A DNA stretch of 51,639 nucleotides from Chara braunii (lineage: Eukaryota; Streptophyta; Charophyceae; Charales; Characeae): NCBI GenBank assembly GCA_003427395.1, contig BFEA01000235.1:168552-220190 (forward strand), read 5' to 3'. Position numbers and translations under genes: made by a program. Below, piece by piece: positions 1 to 10,889 of this stretch (position 1 is its first letter; every line of letters begins with the position of its first letter). The notes beneath the pieces are model-generated. The model was not told the origin of the DNA. It saw only the letters and a list, made by a program, of their open reading frames with translations, and made no database searches.

Positions 1-617
1 CCAGTTGTTTTGGGTGACCACGTGGGTACGAAGTTACCACTCGAGAGGCGACTTTCTCTCTACATACGGGAGACGAAGCGGTAACCTCAACCTCGCTCAC
101 GACATACGTGTACCGACTGCCGCCACCTATTATGGTCGGGAGTATATTTCTTTTGGCTGCCCCGACCGCATGGTCGGGGTTGTATTAATTTTTCAGTCGA
201 CTTCAGATTTTTCGGCGGCGCGACCTGCCGACTTCCCTATACCCGCCGGTTCGACGCCCCGTCACCCGTTCTAATTCGTTTTTCCCTTACCGCCTGAACG
301 TTTGACTGATTTAGATCGTGGTTGACGCATCCCGCACGACATTTTCTTGTCCTCAGCCAACCCTCCGGCCCTTGCGGCCGAGACGTTCAATTTTTACTAA
401 CCTTTACCTGTTGTCGCATGCGTCGTATCACTGCGTATGATCGTCTAGAAATCTCGGCCTCAATGGTCGAGAAGGTTGCTTCACAGCGCCAAGCCAAAAA
501 ATTCTCACTTTTTACTCCAGGCTGTCTCCGACACGGCGACAGTCGTTGATACTGTATCATATGCAAAATCATGATCAAATACCCTTGTAAGGGTGTTTGC
601 TCCGACAACGTGTCCAT
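1..617. other. Region downstream of E1 RNase H, unassigned
   Basis: E1 runs on the minus strand, so this is where its integrase would be expected. I see no zinc-binding HHCC motif or DDE core in any minus-strand frame. The RNase H frame is closed by a stop at 618-620, then stays open to 387 without a recognisable domain. Two structural features stand out: a perfect 8-bp hairpin at 160-167/172-179 (CCCCGACC, loop GCAT, GGTCGGGG), and a near-palindrome at 577-598 around ACCCTTGTAAGGGT that recurs in elements A and B. The stretch may be the end of another repeat joined to E1, or a decayed part of E1. Confidence 0.35.
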
Positions 618-1412
618 TTAGCCCTTCGGTAGGATCGCCACTTGTCCGTATCGAGGCTCGTTAGCAGGTTCCGGGTCGCGCCAGGGGGTCACTTCCTCAC
701 TCCTTGGCACTTTGTCACGACGGTGAAGTCGTGTCAGTCCGTCTGCGTTGCCGTGTTTCTCGTGTTTCCGATGACGGATGTCGAAGTCCATGCTCTGCAG
801 TATGGTGGCCCATCGCCCGATCATGCCCGAGTAATCCTTGGATTTCTTCAGCGACAACAGCGGTTCATGGTCGGTTACCAGCGTGAATCTTCGGCCATAC
901 AAATATGCTTGGAAGTGAATGATCCCCCACAAGGCTGCATAACATTCCCCCGTCGGGGCCGCTTAGTTGCGCTTACAGGTTGGCAACGTTTTGGACGAGT
1001 ATTTCACCACGTGTTTGAGGCCGTCGGGTCCCACGTGGGCCAAGATCACTGAAACCGCCTCCGATTGCCAATCGGTGATGAAAACAAAGGGTTTTTCCGG
1101 GTCCGACCTTATAAGGACCGGGGCCGAAACCAGGGGCGCCTTGAGTTCTTCAAACACCCGATCGCACTGCGGGGTCCAGATCAACGGCTGATCCTTCTTT
1201 AGCAGATTCGTGAGTGGTCCCAAGATCGCTGCAAACCCCTTTATGAATCTTCGATAGTTCGATGCCAGACCCAAAAAGGCGCAGACTTGCATTAGAGATG
1301 TCGACACCGGTGTGTCTCTTACAACTATCTTTTTTTGGGGCTCCGGGTCTGCAACCCTTGGTTCGTAACGACGTGACTGAGGAAGGAGATCTCCGTGAGG
1401 AAAAACTGGCAC
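618..1412 (-). pseudogene. E1 RT connection and RNase H
   Basis: This is the C-terminal half of the gypsy RT. It contains the connection segment (LGLASNYRRFIKGF, then PLTNLLKKDQPLIWT) and RNase H, which cuts the RNA strand of RNA:DNA hybrids during reverse transcription. FITDWQSEAVSVIL occupies the place of the first catalytic RNase H motif. After one in-frame stop near 960, the frame continues with FTLVTDHEPLLSLKK and ends NADGLTRLHR, the usual end of gypsy RNase H. The frame closes at 618. The stop at 960 and the frame change near 1330 make it non-functional. Confidence 0.85.
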
Positions 1413-2574
1413 TTCTCAACCGCCACTTTGAATCCTGCGTCCTTCAGTGCGCGCAGTGTCCACTCAATGTGTTGCACATGTCCCTCATAAGAAGTAAAAA
1501 ATACAAGGATGTCATCCATATATACAATCACACAGTAGTTGATTATGCTCTGCGCCAGCCGCGTTTTCCGCACGAAGTTTTGGAAAGCCATATTCATCGC
1601 GCATTGAAACGTGGTTGGGGTGTTGCAAATCCCCATCGGGCTTCTGATTCATTGCCAAGTTCCTTCGAAAAGAATGAACGTCGTTTTCGGGGGGTCCTCT
1701 TTTCGAACCAGAAGATGGTGGAATCCATGTCGAATATCAAATCACTAAAGAATCGAGCACCACCAATAGCATCCAACAACTCATCAATCCGGGGAAGAGG
1801 ATACACATCCTTAATCGTGATATCATTCAGCTTTCGGTAATCGATGCAAATGCGAATCCCTCCTGCTTTTTTCGGCACAATCACAACTGGAAACGACCAC
1901 GGTCCGATAGCGGGTTCGATCCAGCAATAAGCTTCGAACTCCTTAATCCTTTCGAATGCGGCGGCTCTTTGCGCCTGCGAATATCGATAAGGAGCGCAGC
2001 TAATGGGCGGATGATCCCCCGTAAGGATCGCATGCTCGATTACAGTAGATAGCCCAATATCACTGTCATCCACACTCAATACCTCGGCAGAGCCATGCAA
2101 CACATCAATCCGGGATCTTCGGATGTCTTGGGGGCCATGACTAGGGATGATGATTACTGCATCTTTCACGATATTCAGGGGTACTTCAATCCAATCCATC
2201 TTTCGTGATCGCCTGTCGTGCACGCTGGAGAACATCGAACTACTAGTTCGGACCGAAAAGACGGTGACAATCATTTGTGATTCGGCCGGGATGATCATCT
2301 CGGTCTCTTTAACTTTGGCGTCGGTTTCAGAATCAACGACATTTCACGCTTTCTCAACTCTTGTTAAATCTGTAAATTCCTGCATGAGATCCGAAACATC
2401 TGTTATCGACGCTTCTGCCTTGTCCTTGATCAAAGCGATCATGGCTCCTTGCATGAGTAGCGATCTAGGGGAAAAGACAAATAAATCCAGGTAGTGATTC
2501 ACTTGCAGATACCTAGCCCGAAGTGAAAGCGTGCTCTCGTATAACGTGCGAGGAGGTTCCAAAATGTCAGCCAT
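1325..2574 (-). pseudogene. E1 reverse transcriptase, frameshifted
   Basis: This encodes the RNA-directed DNA polymerase of E1. A linker with few stops (2574-2298) leads into RT. The motifs VIVPKKAGGIRICIDYRKLN and DVYPLPRIDELLDAIGG, then ARFFSDL, lie at roughly 1740-1890. A frameshift near 1730 moves the frame. It resumes with a TFQCAMNMAFQ stretch and the catalytic YMDDILVF box at about 1505-1525. The typical gypsy palm and thumb order is kept. Because the catalytic domain is split between two frames, this is a pseudogene. Confidence 0.88.
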
Positions 2575-2682
2575 GTCAGAAATTTACAAGATCGGTTCTC
2601 CCAAGAATGTCGTAGGAGGAGTTCGTCTCTCTATGGTTGAGGGACGACTGGGCTCGCTGTTTTCCGAGCCTAAATTGAATGT

Positions 2683-4872
2683 TCAAGTAGTTGTGGTGAT
2701 CATCCGAAATTCTTCTTTTGCCTCGCAATCGAACATTTCGACTAACTGCTTCCATTCTTTCTTGCTGGGCATATTGTTCAGTTCTTCCTCATAGTCACAT
2801 TCGTTGAACTCGTCTTCCCACGCGTGGGGCTGTTCGTCATCAGGGTTCGGGAGAGGCTCTTTCAGGTTCTGAATCATTCCTATACGGTCGATACTGGGAT
2901 ATCTCTTTGGTGATCGAGTAGAGATTCGGAGGGGAAGTGTCTGAGGTTTCCCTCTTGTGTGGGTGAGAACGAGTTGTTTGGAATCAAAATGGATTCGTGT
3001 GCCCACCGTCATCGCCCAGGGCAGTCCCAACAGTATCGAATAAGAATGCACGTCAATGACCAACGCGTTAACCAACACATGCACTCGGCCCACCTTGATC
3101 ACAACGTTCTCGATGATTCCTACGATGTTCATGAGCTCTTCATCGGCCGAGACATAGTTATCCTTCCCTGGCAGAGGAAGGATGAAATTCAGTCGTCCCG
3201 TCTTTCGGACGGTGTTTAGAGAGATAGCTACTGGTGATGATCCAGTGTCAATCAACGCATCGAATGGTTTGCCCCAGACTTTACAGTCCGAACTTTTCCA
3301 TAGGACTGATCGTACACGCACAAAGTGATCTTTCTCTGCGTAGAAGATGGCGGTGATTCTTGCCGTTTCTGGTGCATTCAACTCGATTGCTAGAGGAGGA
3401 TTAACCTCGCTCTCATCTTCCTGCTTTTTCTTCAGCATACGCTGAACGTGATGATAGGTAAAGCGCTTCTGATTCTTCTGGCATTGCTGCAGAAGTCTGT
3501 CGTTTGCAGCTTCGGATATAGTTAATAGGTGTCCTACAGGGATCGACACTCGAATATCCAACTGTTTGAGTGTCTGTAGGAGATCAATTTCTCTTGTTTG
3601 AAACTGGGGTCCTGGTTCCGATGTTCGCTCGACCCAATCGAGTTCCTCCTTGGCGGGTCGGATTGCTCCGATTAGTGCTGCGAGCTGGAGGTAATCGGTA
3701 AGATGGACAACGTCGGCAGCTTCGGAAGAGGATCCCGACGTGGATGCGCTTGGATCGGCCGAGGAGGATTGATCGACGATAAAGGGGGAAACTTCCCTTG
3801 CATGTTCTAATACTGCGGCCACCCGACCTTGGTTCAAGGCTACGGGTGCGGCCGCAGGAGGCGGCTGATTACGTTTCGGCTGGGGGCATTCTCGTGCAAA
3901 GTGCCCCGGCTGTTTGCAGTTATAACATTCGATCCTTCCCGCTAGGTTAGCCATCTGAAGGGGAGTGGCAGGATGGGCTGGTCCTCCCGCGGGAGGAGCA
4001 GTAAGCAAAGGGTACTGAGGGGGAACGGGGCGAGAAGAACTGGGGTTAGCTTTTATGAGCTTGGTCATAATTTGTTCCAGTCGATCCATCTGGGAAGTCT
4101 GCATCTGCAGCAGGTTATTCATCCACTCAGACTGTTTAGACGTAGCAGTATGGATCATCTGGGCTAGGTGCAGATTGGTGATGGGAAAAGATGCGGCTTC
4201 TTGGGCCATGACTGTACTCGCAGGTACTACCTTCGGTAGGAGAGGCGGTTTCGAGAGGGGTAGGGAGTGATACGGGGAAGGATCCGGGACGAGGCCGTCT
4301 TGGTAATCATGATCGGGACGAGGGTCAGAGCGTCCTACTGCTCTGAGCCATGACCGTCTCTTGGCCGCCACGTCTTGGATCGTATCCGAAATATCTTATT
4401 CTCCCTGACTGATATACTTACGCGTGTCCAGCAGATCCAACTCGAGGGTCTTGGCGATGATAACCGACAATTGATTGGTCTTGGGAGGGACCTTTTTCTG
4501 CAGTTTCGCCTTCAACACGGGATTGCGGAGGCGATTGATAAACAAATCCCAAGCCGCGTTCTCTTCCCGTCCCGATTTGTCCAAGGCAGTCTAAAAACGA
4601 TCCACGAAGTCGGGTAGTAATTTGCCTGGTTCCTGCGGACGGGTTTTCAGGACGAACCAGGCAGCGTCTTCACTGACCGCGTCAAATCGCGCTAGGAACG
4701 CATTTTTGAAAGTATCCCAATCTACCCATCGATGCCTTCTAAACCAATCATGTGCAGTGTTGCAGAGCAAAAGAGTAATGACGCGGGGAAGATCCTCAAC
4801 GCCGTATCCCTGTGCTTGCACGACTTCAAAACGGGCTTCGTACTCGTTCATTCTCATCTCCCATGCATACAT
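2683..4872 (-). pseudogene. E1 gag-protease, broken
   Basis: This encodes the structural Gag protein and aspartic protease of a Ty3/gypsy element. The start at 4872 follows directly after an in-frame TGA. A retrotransposon gag segment with WVDWDTFKNAFLARF is readable near the start. A CCHC zinc knuckle, CYNCKQPGHFARECPQ, lies at about 3880-3930. The protease motif IDTGSSPVAIS has its catalytic Asp near 3250 and is followed by the family-typical ILLGLPW. Two single in-frame stops interrupt an otherwise continuous frame: one near 4591, where Phe is followed by TAG before TALDKSG, and one near 4396, TAA after QGE. The reading frame runs on without a shift across both, so they look like point mutations in a once continuous gene. 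The frame ends near 2683. Confidence 0.85.
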
Positions 4873-4989
4873 TCACTGTGGAACAAGGTGGCGTTAAGGG
4901 AAGAATCTTTATCGGTCGATATACGCGCATCCACCGTTCACAAGACAAAATCCACTAGTTCGGGGGACTACCCAGGAAACTAATGGAAG

Positions 4990-6244
4990 AGTTCCGGAGG
5001 AAGCCAATCCAACAAAGTCGTCAGTCTCATTCCATCACACGCCAACTTTTGACTTATTACGCAGAACCATCCATACAAGGAAGAAGGAGAAAAAAAACTG
5101 CGACAGAAACAGACAGGGACATCTAGATCAGAGGGAAGAGTTATACTGAGATGGAGAAAGAAAAAGAAAGTTCGTCCTTACCGCCACAAGGTCACACCAA
5201 AGAAAAAATTTGTAACCAAGAGGGCGAACTCGCCATTGAATTCCAGCACAGCCCCCGGCCAGTCATACACTCAACTTAGATTACTCTTCCGCATTCTGAC
5301 GCCGACGATCCCGGCCGCCGCGCATCATTCTCCACCACTGCGAGCGTCACCCCGCCAACTTAGTCTCGACGTGGCTTGCCCGGATCCCACAGTCCGTCAT
5401 GGCGATCTAGCGCACCGCCAGCCAGTCTACAGTCGGCTCATCACGACTTTCCGACTCACATCGTACATATCACCTAGCCACTACTTCCCAGAAGCTGGCC
5501 GATGAGTTGAGAGATAGTTTTGCGGGGGCGCTGACGAAATTTATAGTTGCGAGAAGGGAGAGAGATGCGGAGAAGGGTGAAGGGTGAGACAGAGGAGGGC
5601 ATAAGAGAGTTTGCAAGTAGCCGCCTATCGAAAACCATGTTGATCCTCCTAACTCGACCTCAGCCAATCAGAATCGTCGTGCAGTACGAACTTACATGGC
5701 GCTTCTCCTTGGTTAGATGGGGAGGGAGGATCGACTGGGTTTTCGAGCGCAGATTTTTAGAGCGGGAAGAAGAGGAGCGCGAAGGATAGCACGAAATGGG
5801 TCCAAGATTCAGATGATCAAGAAGAAGAAAGAAAAAAGGCGCGTGCGGAGAAAGGGGAGGGAAAAGCAGTTACGGGGGGCGGGTGCGAGAAAGCGTATGC
5901 ACGCGAAGAAGGATGGTGAGAGGAACGCAAGGGAGGAAGGAGGAGGGAGCTTGCTCGCATGGCGACGATCGGCAGGAGGAAAATGGGCACCAAAACAGTT
6001 GCAGTTTTTCCCAATCCTATGCTAATTCAAAAATTGAAAATACCGCATCCGCGCGCAAAACAGGCGCGGGAAAGAAAATCTTCTATTGATCCATATTCGT
6101 ACAAGAATTCCCCAGAGTCTTCAAGGTCGAGGCCGAGAACATTCACGCGCGGAATGTCGCGCGGTATTTCGATAATTCCGGGATTTCTAACTGCCAAGCC
6201 AAATTCCAAGTGCGCTCGCTAAGGCGTGCGAAATTCCCATGCAT
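4990..6244 (-). mobile_element. E1 5' LTR-like region
   Basis: This non-coding stretch precedes gag on the minus strand. It is A/G-rich in the middle (about 5810-5950) and has no credible gene. It resembles 35500-36600 over several blocks: both contain CATCACGACTTTCC or a close variant, then a block like ACGAAATTTATAGTTG, and both end near AATTCCAAG followed by GCTCGCTAAGGCG (6205-6225 and 36570-36590). That shared end marks the likely LTR edge. I could not fix TG/CA ends or a primer-binding site. Confidence 0.5.
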
Positions 6245-6960
6245 TTTCAATTAAACAAAAAAAAGAAAGGAGCTGACAGATTTCCGCGAGGTACCTTGAA
6301 TCGGACATGGACAGCAAGAGGAGGGGAGAGGGGGTCGAACTGTACACATCTGGATGCAGAAAAACACGGGAAAAAGAAAGGGGTCCGGAAGATGGCGCAG
6401 GTCCGGAAACTAGTACGTCACACCACCGTTGGAGAGCGCTCTCTAACCGTACACGACAAATTGCAGTCCGCAGACACTTGTCGGTCGAGGCACACTCGCG
6501 AGTTTCGGGTGGGTTTGGGTTGTCCTTCGTAGCGCTCTCCAAACGAGCGTGTGTGCAGGCGGGCAGAGGGTCGAATTTGGAGAATGCTCTCCAAACCCAC
6601 CTTCTGACAGCTCTCCAAAAAAAAATTGACGGCCACTTTCGGGAGTGGGTGTGGCGGTGATCCCGCTCTCCAAAACCCAATTTTCGGGATAGGTGAGGCG
6701 AGCCCCTATGCAAGAGTGTTTTTCCAAAAAAAAAAACAAAAAAAAACGAGGCGTACGCCTGTCATCGTACTTTTCAAATTTTTTATTTTTTTCGAACCCA
6801 TGAGAGCCGCCTCCATCCAACCTCAACATTGAAAAAAAAAGCAAAAAAAAAAAACTCAACATTGGGCATCGCTCCACTACTCTCCAAATGTGCAAAATGA
6901 GAGTGAATCTTCCGCTAGAGCATGGAAGGATACACCGCTATGATTTTTATCTTTTGTGCG
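6245..6960. repeat. Region of nested inverted-repeat fragments
   Basis: There is no coding signal. Several words recur in both orientations, such as CTCTCCAAA, GTGTGGCGG and GGTGAGGCGAGCCCCTAT. They resemble the ends of the MITE family at 7347-8324. A stem-loop at 6908-6930 (TCTTCC paired with GGAAGGA, one bulged base) surrounds a GCTAGAGCATG loop that recurs elsewhere in the window. A-rich runs lie at 6727-6750 and 6832-6852. I cannot define clean element ends here. Confidence 0.35.
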
Positions 6961-6968
6961 TATTGGGA

Positions 6969-7129
6969 GGGCCTTGCCACACCAATGTCGAAACAAGTGG
7001 TTTGGACTTCTTTTTTTTTTTTTTTTTTTTTTGACATTTTTTCTTCGCCACAGACTGTAGAAGAAAAAATGTTGAAACTACTTCGACATTTATCAGGAAA
7101 AGGGTTTCGACATCCGTGTGAAACGTCCC
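6969..7129. mobile_element. Candidate MITE (family GGGCCTYGCCACACC)
   Basis: The left end reads GGGCCTTGCCACACCAATG and continues into TCGAAAC. The right end, read on the other strand, gives GGGACGTTTCACACGGATG and continues into the same TCGAAAC. The pairing is imperfect and no clear flanking duplication is visible. A long T-run follows the left end (about 7011-7032) and a long A-run lies just outside the right end (about 7137-7162). Confidence 0.4.
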
Positions 7130-7130
7130 G

Positions 7131-7162
<32 letters not shown>

Positions 7163-7346
7163 CCTCCCGCCTGCGGAGGCCCATAATTCAACACCAGTGT
7201 TTTTGGGGTAGCTAAAGGTGTGTCGTTTTCGCCATGTGTCAAGGTCAATTCCGTGTGTGTTGGAGATGTCAGCGTTCATCCACCTCCATTTCGTGCGTCT
7301 TCTACAGTTGTGTGGCAAAGGAGGGGTTTTGATCGAAATACCCTAT

Positions 7347-7468
7347 GGGCCTCGCCACACCACTCTCGAAATGTGCAAAAGACAAAAATGTGGCCGATGC
7401 ATCTGGCCATGTTCTAGCGAGAAAGTCATTCTCCTTTTGCACATTTCAAGAGTGGTGTGGAGAGGCCC
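7347..7468. mobile_element. MITE, 122 bp, with 35-bp terminal inverted repeats
   Basis: The first 35 bases and the reverse complement of the last 35 differ at only two positions. Both begin GGGCCTC and end AAATGTGCAAAAG. The element is flanked on each side by TAT (7344-7346 and 7469-7471), which fits a 3-bp target duplication. Terminal GGG...CCC with a 3-bp duplication is closest to PIF/Harbinger-type non-autonomous elements, although that family usually duplicates TWA. The interior has no open frame and carries, on the minus strand, the GCTAGAACATGG motif shared with elements A, B and C. Confidence 0.75.
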
Positions 7469-7534
7469 TATATCCAAAAGTTCTGACCAAAGAAAAAGAA
7501 AAGAAAAAAAAAGAAATAAACGTTCTGACAGTTA

Positions 7535-8030
7535 GGGCCTCGCCGCACCACAGTCAAAAACTCAATTTTCGACATTTTCACGTGGCCACAGAGGCTGTCG
7601 AAACAACACCTGTCAGAAATCGGTAGACACCTGTCAGAAATCGATTTTCGTCTATGGTGTGTTCACAATCGAAAATGCCGCAGGCGGGCAAAAACTCAAC
7701 AGGTCGTCCATTAGTCGTTGAAAAGCCATCGGAATTTGACGGTAGTCAGTCTTCTCGTGGCTCCTTGCTCAGTGTGTTGTCTGCATGCGCTTCGACATTC
7801 GTCGTCGAATTGTGTCCTCTCCTCAGCGCCCGCCGTCACTCACTCGTCAGCGTCCGTCGGCGCCACACAGCACTGTCGAAGACCACGCATCCTGACTCAA
7901 ACTTCGACACCAGCACTGTGAGACGGTGCTGTGTGGCGAAAGCAGGTAACACCGTCGAATTGGCAGTTGTCGAAACTCGTCTGACAAATGTTGAAAAAGG
8001 CACCGATTCGACGGTGGTGCGGTGAGGGCC
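7535..8030. mobile_element. Candidate long member of the same MITE family
   Basis: The left end GGGCCTCGCCGCACCACAGT matches the reverse complement of the right end, GGCCCTCACCGCACCACCGT. The interior of about 430 bp is not coding and is full of short TGTCGAAAC-type words in both orientations. The flanking bases do not form a clear duplication, and the right edge may instead be at 8039. Confidence 0.5.
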
Positions 8031-8159
8031 GTGAGGCCCATAGGTGTGGCGTAGCCCTGAGAAGAGGAGCGAGCCCCATTCTCCTTGCCATTCCATTTTG
8101 GCACAAACGAGGCGTCCAAGAAAGAATCTTTTATTTTTTCTTGTAACCCATGACTCAGA

Positions 8160-8324
8160 GGGCCTCACCACACCACTGTAGAAACGAAAAAAGAACGAAT
8201 GCATCCTCCGCACGAAGTGGTAAGATGCACCCGATGCTATTCGTAGTAACGGATGCATCTTGCCATTCTCTGCAGGAAGATGCAGTCATACTTTTTTCGT
8301 TTTAACATCAGTGTGGCAAGGCCC
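8160..8324. mobile_element. MITE, 165 bp
   Basis: The left end GGGCCTCACCACACCACTGT is matched by the reverse complement of the right end, GGGCCTTGCCACACTGATGT. The match extends inward to an AACGAAAAAAG block on both sides. AGA lies immediately outside each end (8157-8159 and 8325-8327), consistent with a 3-bp target duplication. Inside is a perfect 7-bp stem, GCATCTT 8255-8261 with AAGATGC 8277-8283. Confidence 0.7.
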
Positions 8325-8384
8325 AGAGTGGACTCTCCGGACTGCTATTTCCACTTTTTGGACTCACGGGACAGTTATCACCAC

Positions 8385-8760
8385 TCTTTCTTTTCTTTTT
8401 CCTTCTTTTTTTTTTTGTTTTTTTTTATAAAAAGCCCAGATTGTTATAGAGGCCGGGTATCGACCCAGGTGGGTATTGTCATGGAACTTGATGGAAGCAC
8501 TGGAATGGAGACTTCCCAGTAGGCAACCAACCCAGCATTATTTCTGGCAACCGAATCGAAAGTTTCCGTGGGGAGGTATGGCCCCGGTTGGTGGTATTCC
8601 ACTAGCGACACGACGGCCAGGTGGCCTCATGGCTCCCACCTATTCTGATATCAGAGGGTAAACTTTCTGGTACTATTCCAGCTCAACCAGCTCGTGGGTG
8701 CCCTGACGCCCGACGGTAGGACTGCCTCCCTACCCTACCCCACATCATTTTTCCCAGCGC
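8385..8760 (-). mobile_element. Candidate A-tailed retroposon
   Basis: Read on the minus strand, this stretch ends in a long A-rich tail (8385-8432 on the plus strand is T-rich). A pol III B-box-like word, TGGGTCGATACCC, lies at 8455-8467. The position of a B box just upstream of an A tail would suit a short SINE. I cannot see a convincing A box, and the 5' edge is a guess. Confidence 0.25.
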
Positions 8761-10449
8761 ACCCCTTATACCTACTATCCTACCTTAGTGGTATAAGCAC
8801 TCGGGACAATCACCCTACCCCTTAGAGAGCAACGAAGACCGAACAGTAGTTGTAGGCACCTCGACTGAACAGCTACCCCACCTGGCCCCAGTGGAAGCCT
8901 GAACGCGCAAACCTTGTCACTCGAGGACTTCGAACGTCGAGCACAATCAGTACGCTCGTTGTTGGAACCCACACAAGTGTCAATGTGCAATCTGAGTCTC
9001 AGAATGGATCTTCTGCTATATCATGTGCAAATGCATCGCCCGCTGGTCCACACGCATTCGTTCGTGGGCGGTTTAGTATCGAAGTTCGACTTTCAATTCG
9101 GCTTGTATCACTCATTCGGCTAGCCAGGTAGGAATCCTTCCACCCTGCCTCTCTCTACGACGACCTTTCTCCTTCATCCCCTACACTTTGACTCCCTATC
9201 GGATTCCCCTCTCACTCCCCGTAGAGCTCGTTGCGTCCCTCCGTGCATAGTCGTACCTGGCCGTTGGCTTGGCCAGTTTGGCTCAAACCTTAGGGGAAGA
9301 AGATTGCGATCGCCGATCGAGATGGAGGCCACAAACGAGCGTAGTGATCAACACCGCGTCCTCAACGAACAACATCATGACCACCGAGATAAGGATCCTG
9401 ACGACTAGGAAGAAGAGGTGGTCTTGACGCCGCACATGAGCTTCTGAGATCGGGATGGCGAGCAGTGAGGCCGCAATTTGCACGAAAATGAGAACGGATC
9501 TTCTACTATAACACGGGAAGATACATTGATCGCACACCTACTGCACCCACGCCACCGTCGCTTGCTCCGCCGCAGCCTTAGGTTCGTCGGACAACCTCCT
9601 GCTCCCTCTCATTGCCGTCTTCTTCCTCTTTTCTGCTGCCCCTCCTCTCTGCCATAACACCTTGTATATGAATGTACCTGGTTGTTTGCTTGGCCAGGTT
9701 CAGTCAAAGTAGGGGGAGCCAAACTGCGATAAGAAAAACTAGGATCACGACGGCAAGAGGGAAGGATACCTCCACTACGATCGAGGGAGGGTATCGCAAG
9801 GAAGGTAGATACCACCGCCAGGTAAGAACAAAAAAGAAAAAAATCGAGAACGGATCTCCCGCTAGAAATTGTGCAGGTTCGTTCTTCACGGGGCCGCTCT
9901 GAATCCTCCACCGCGCAGCTCCAACAAGTCATGTCATCGAAATCAACCATTGACTCCGAAATCCGATTTCGCTTTCGGATTCACGCATCATTAAACCCCT
10001 ACTTGCCACTTTCGTTCACTCGATTCCGACACGGATCGAGTGAGCTAAGCGTTTTTCATCCTGCCATACATGTCTCTCCCTCTTTCTCTCTTCCACCTCG
10101 CACCCTCCTCTTCTCCTAACTCTCGCCCTTCTAATCTAACACCGAAACCAACTCCATCGTTGAACTCGCCCGGGGCTAAACCCCTCAAAACGACATGTAC
10201 TTCAACCGATTCTGTTAAGAATCGGAATGATAAAGCTCCGACCAACTCCTCCTCATCGCCACCTTCATCTTTGTCATCGTCATCCCATTCATCGAATGCA
10301 ACTGGGGCGGATTCGTGCCACATTCACTTTTTTCCCCCATCTTTCCCTTCTCCTTTTCTACACTTACCTCATCTCTGAGGCTGCCCACCTCATTTCTTCG
10401 ACTGCGCAGCTCCCGACATTAGTAGACCCCATAGCGACCAGCAAGCTGT

Positions 10450-10598
10450 TCAATAGCTCCAGCTATCCTGAGGAAAACTTAAGAGGGAACCACCTACTAC
10501 ACGGTTCGATTAGTCTTTCGCCCTAATACCCAAGTCCGACAACCGGATTGCACGTTAGTATAGCTGTGGGCCTCCACGACAGTGCCTTTGGCTCCGCT
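10450..10598 (-). pseudogene. 25S rRNA-derived fragment (minus orientation)
   Basis: On the minus strand this closely resembles the large-subunit rRNA segment that includes GACTTGGGTAT, GGCGAAAGACTAATCGAACC, the GTGGTTCCCT block and TCAGGATAGCTGGAGC. I recognise these as universally conserved 25S/28S words in the right order. Many substitutions and small indels show it is a derived, non-functional copy. The corresponding block in copy B is at about 22250-22425. Confidence 0.8.
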
Positions 10599-10627
10599 CG
10601 ATGTCAAACTGTGTGCTAACCCAGACA

Positions 10628-10868
10628 CCACAAAGGGTGTCGATTGATACAGACAACAAGATAAGGATCATGAAGTCGAAATCCGCTAAGGAGTGTGTAA
10701 CAACTCGCCTGTTGAATCATTCGGCCTCGAAAATGGATGGCGCTGAAACGCGCAGCCTATGCTCGGTCATCGTGATGATTCCGATGCTGCGACGAGTAGG
10801 AGGCCGCGGGGCCTACAGAGTGAGCCCAGGTGAAACGGGTTGCATGTGGACAACCGCGCACTGCGGCC
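10628..10868 (+). pseudogene. 25S rRNA-derived fragment (plus orientation)
   Basis: The sequence follows 25S rRNA in the sense direction. It has CAAAGGGTGT, GATACAGACA, GAAGTCGAAATCCGCTAAGG, AGTGTGTAACAACTC and AAAATGGATGGCGCTGAA, all highly conserved and in canonical order. It is inserted between two 25S blocks of opposite orientation, so the region is a patchwork, not a plain rDNA copy. Compared with copy B it lacks the block around ATCTTGGTGGTAGTAG. Confidence 0.85.
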
Positions 10869-10889
10869 TCCACCCTGGTGCCCCTTGAC

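Larger units (their letters stand above)
618..6244 (-). mobile_element. E1: degenerate Ty3/gypsy LTR retrotransposon
   Basis: Read on the minus strand the order is 5' LTR-like region (6244 to about 4990), short leader, gag, zinc knuckle, protease, reverse transcriptase and RNase H, the usual Ty3/gypsy order. The integrase and 3' LTR are not visible before the window edge. Gag, pol and RNase H each contain in-frame stops or frameshifts, so this copy cannot encode a working polyprotein. The LTR-like region has a diverged relative at about 35500-36600. I did not find a clean primer-binding site, and the LTR ends are approximate. Confidence 0.8.

Noticed and set aside
5-274. Open frame at the window start
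   Set aside because: There is no recognisable domain, and it runs antisense to the E1 element in GC-rich repeat DNA.
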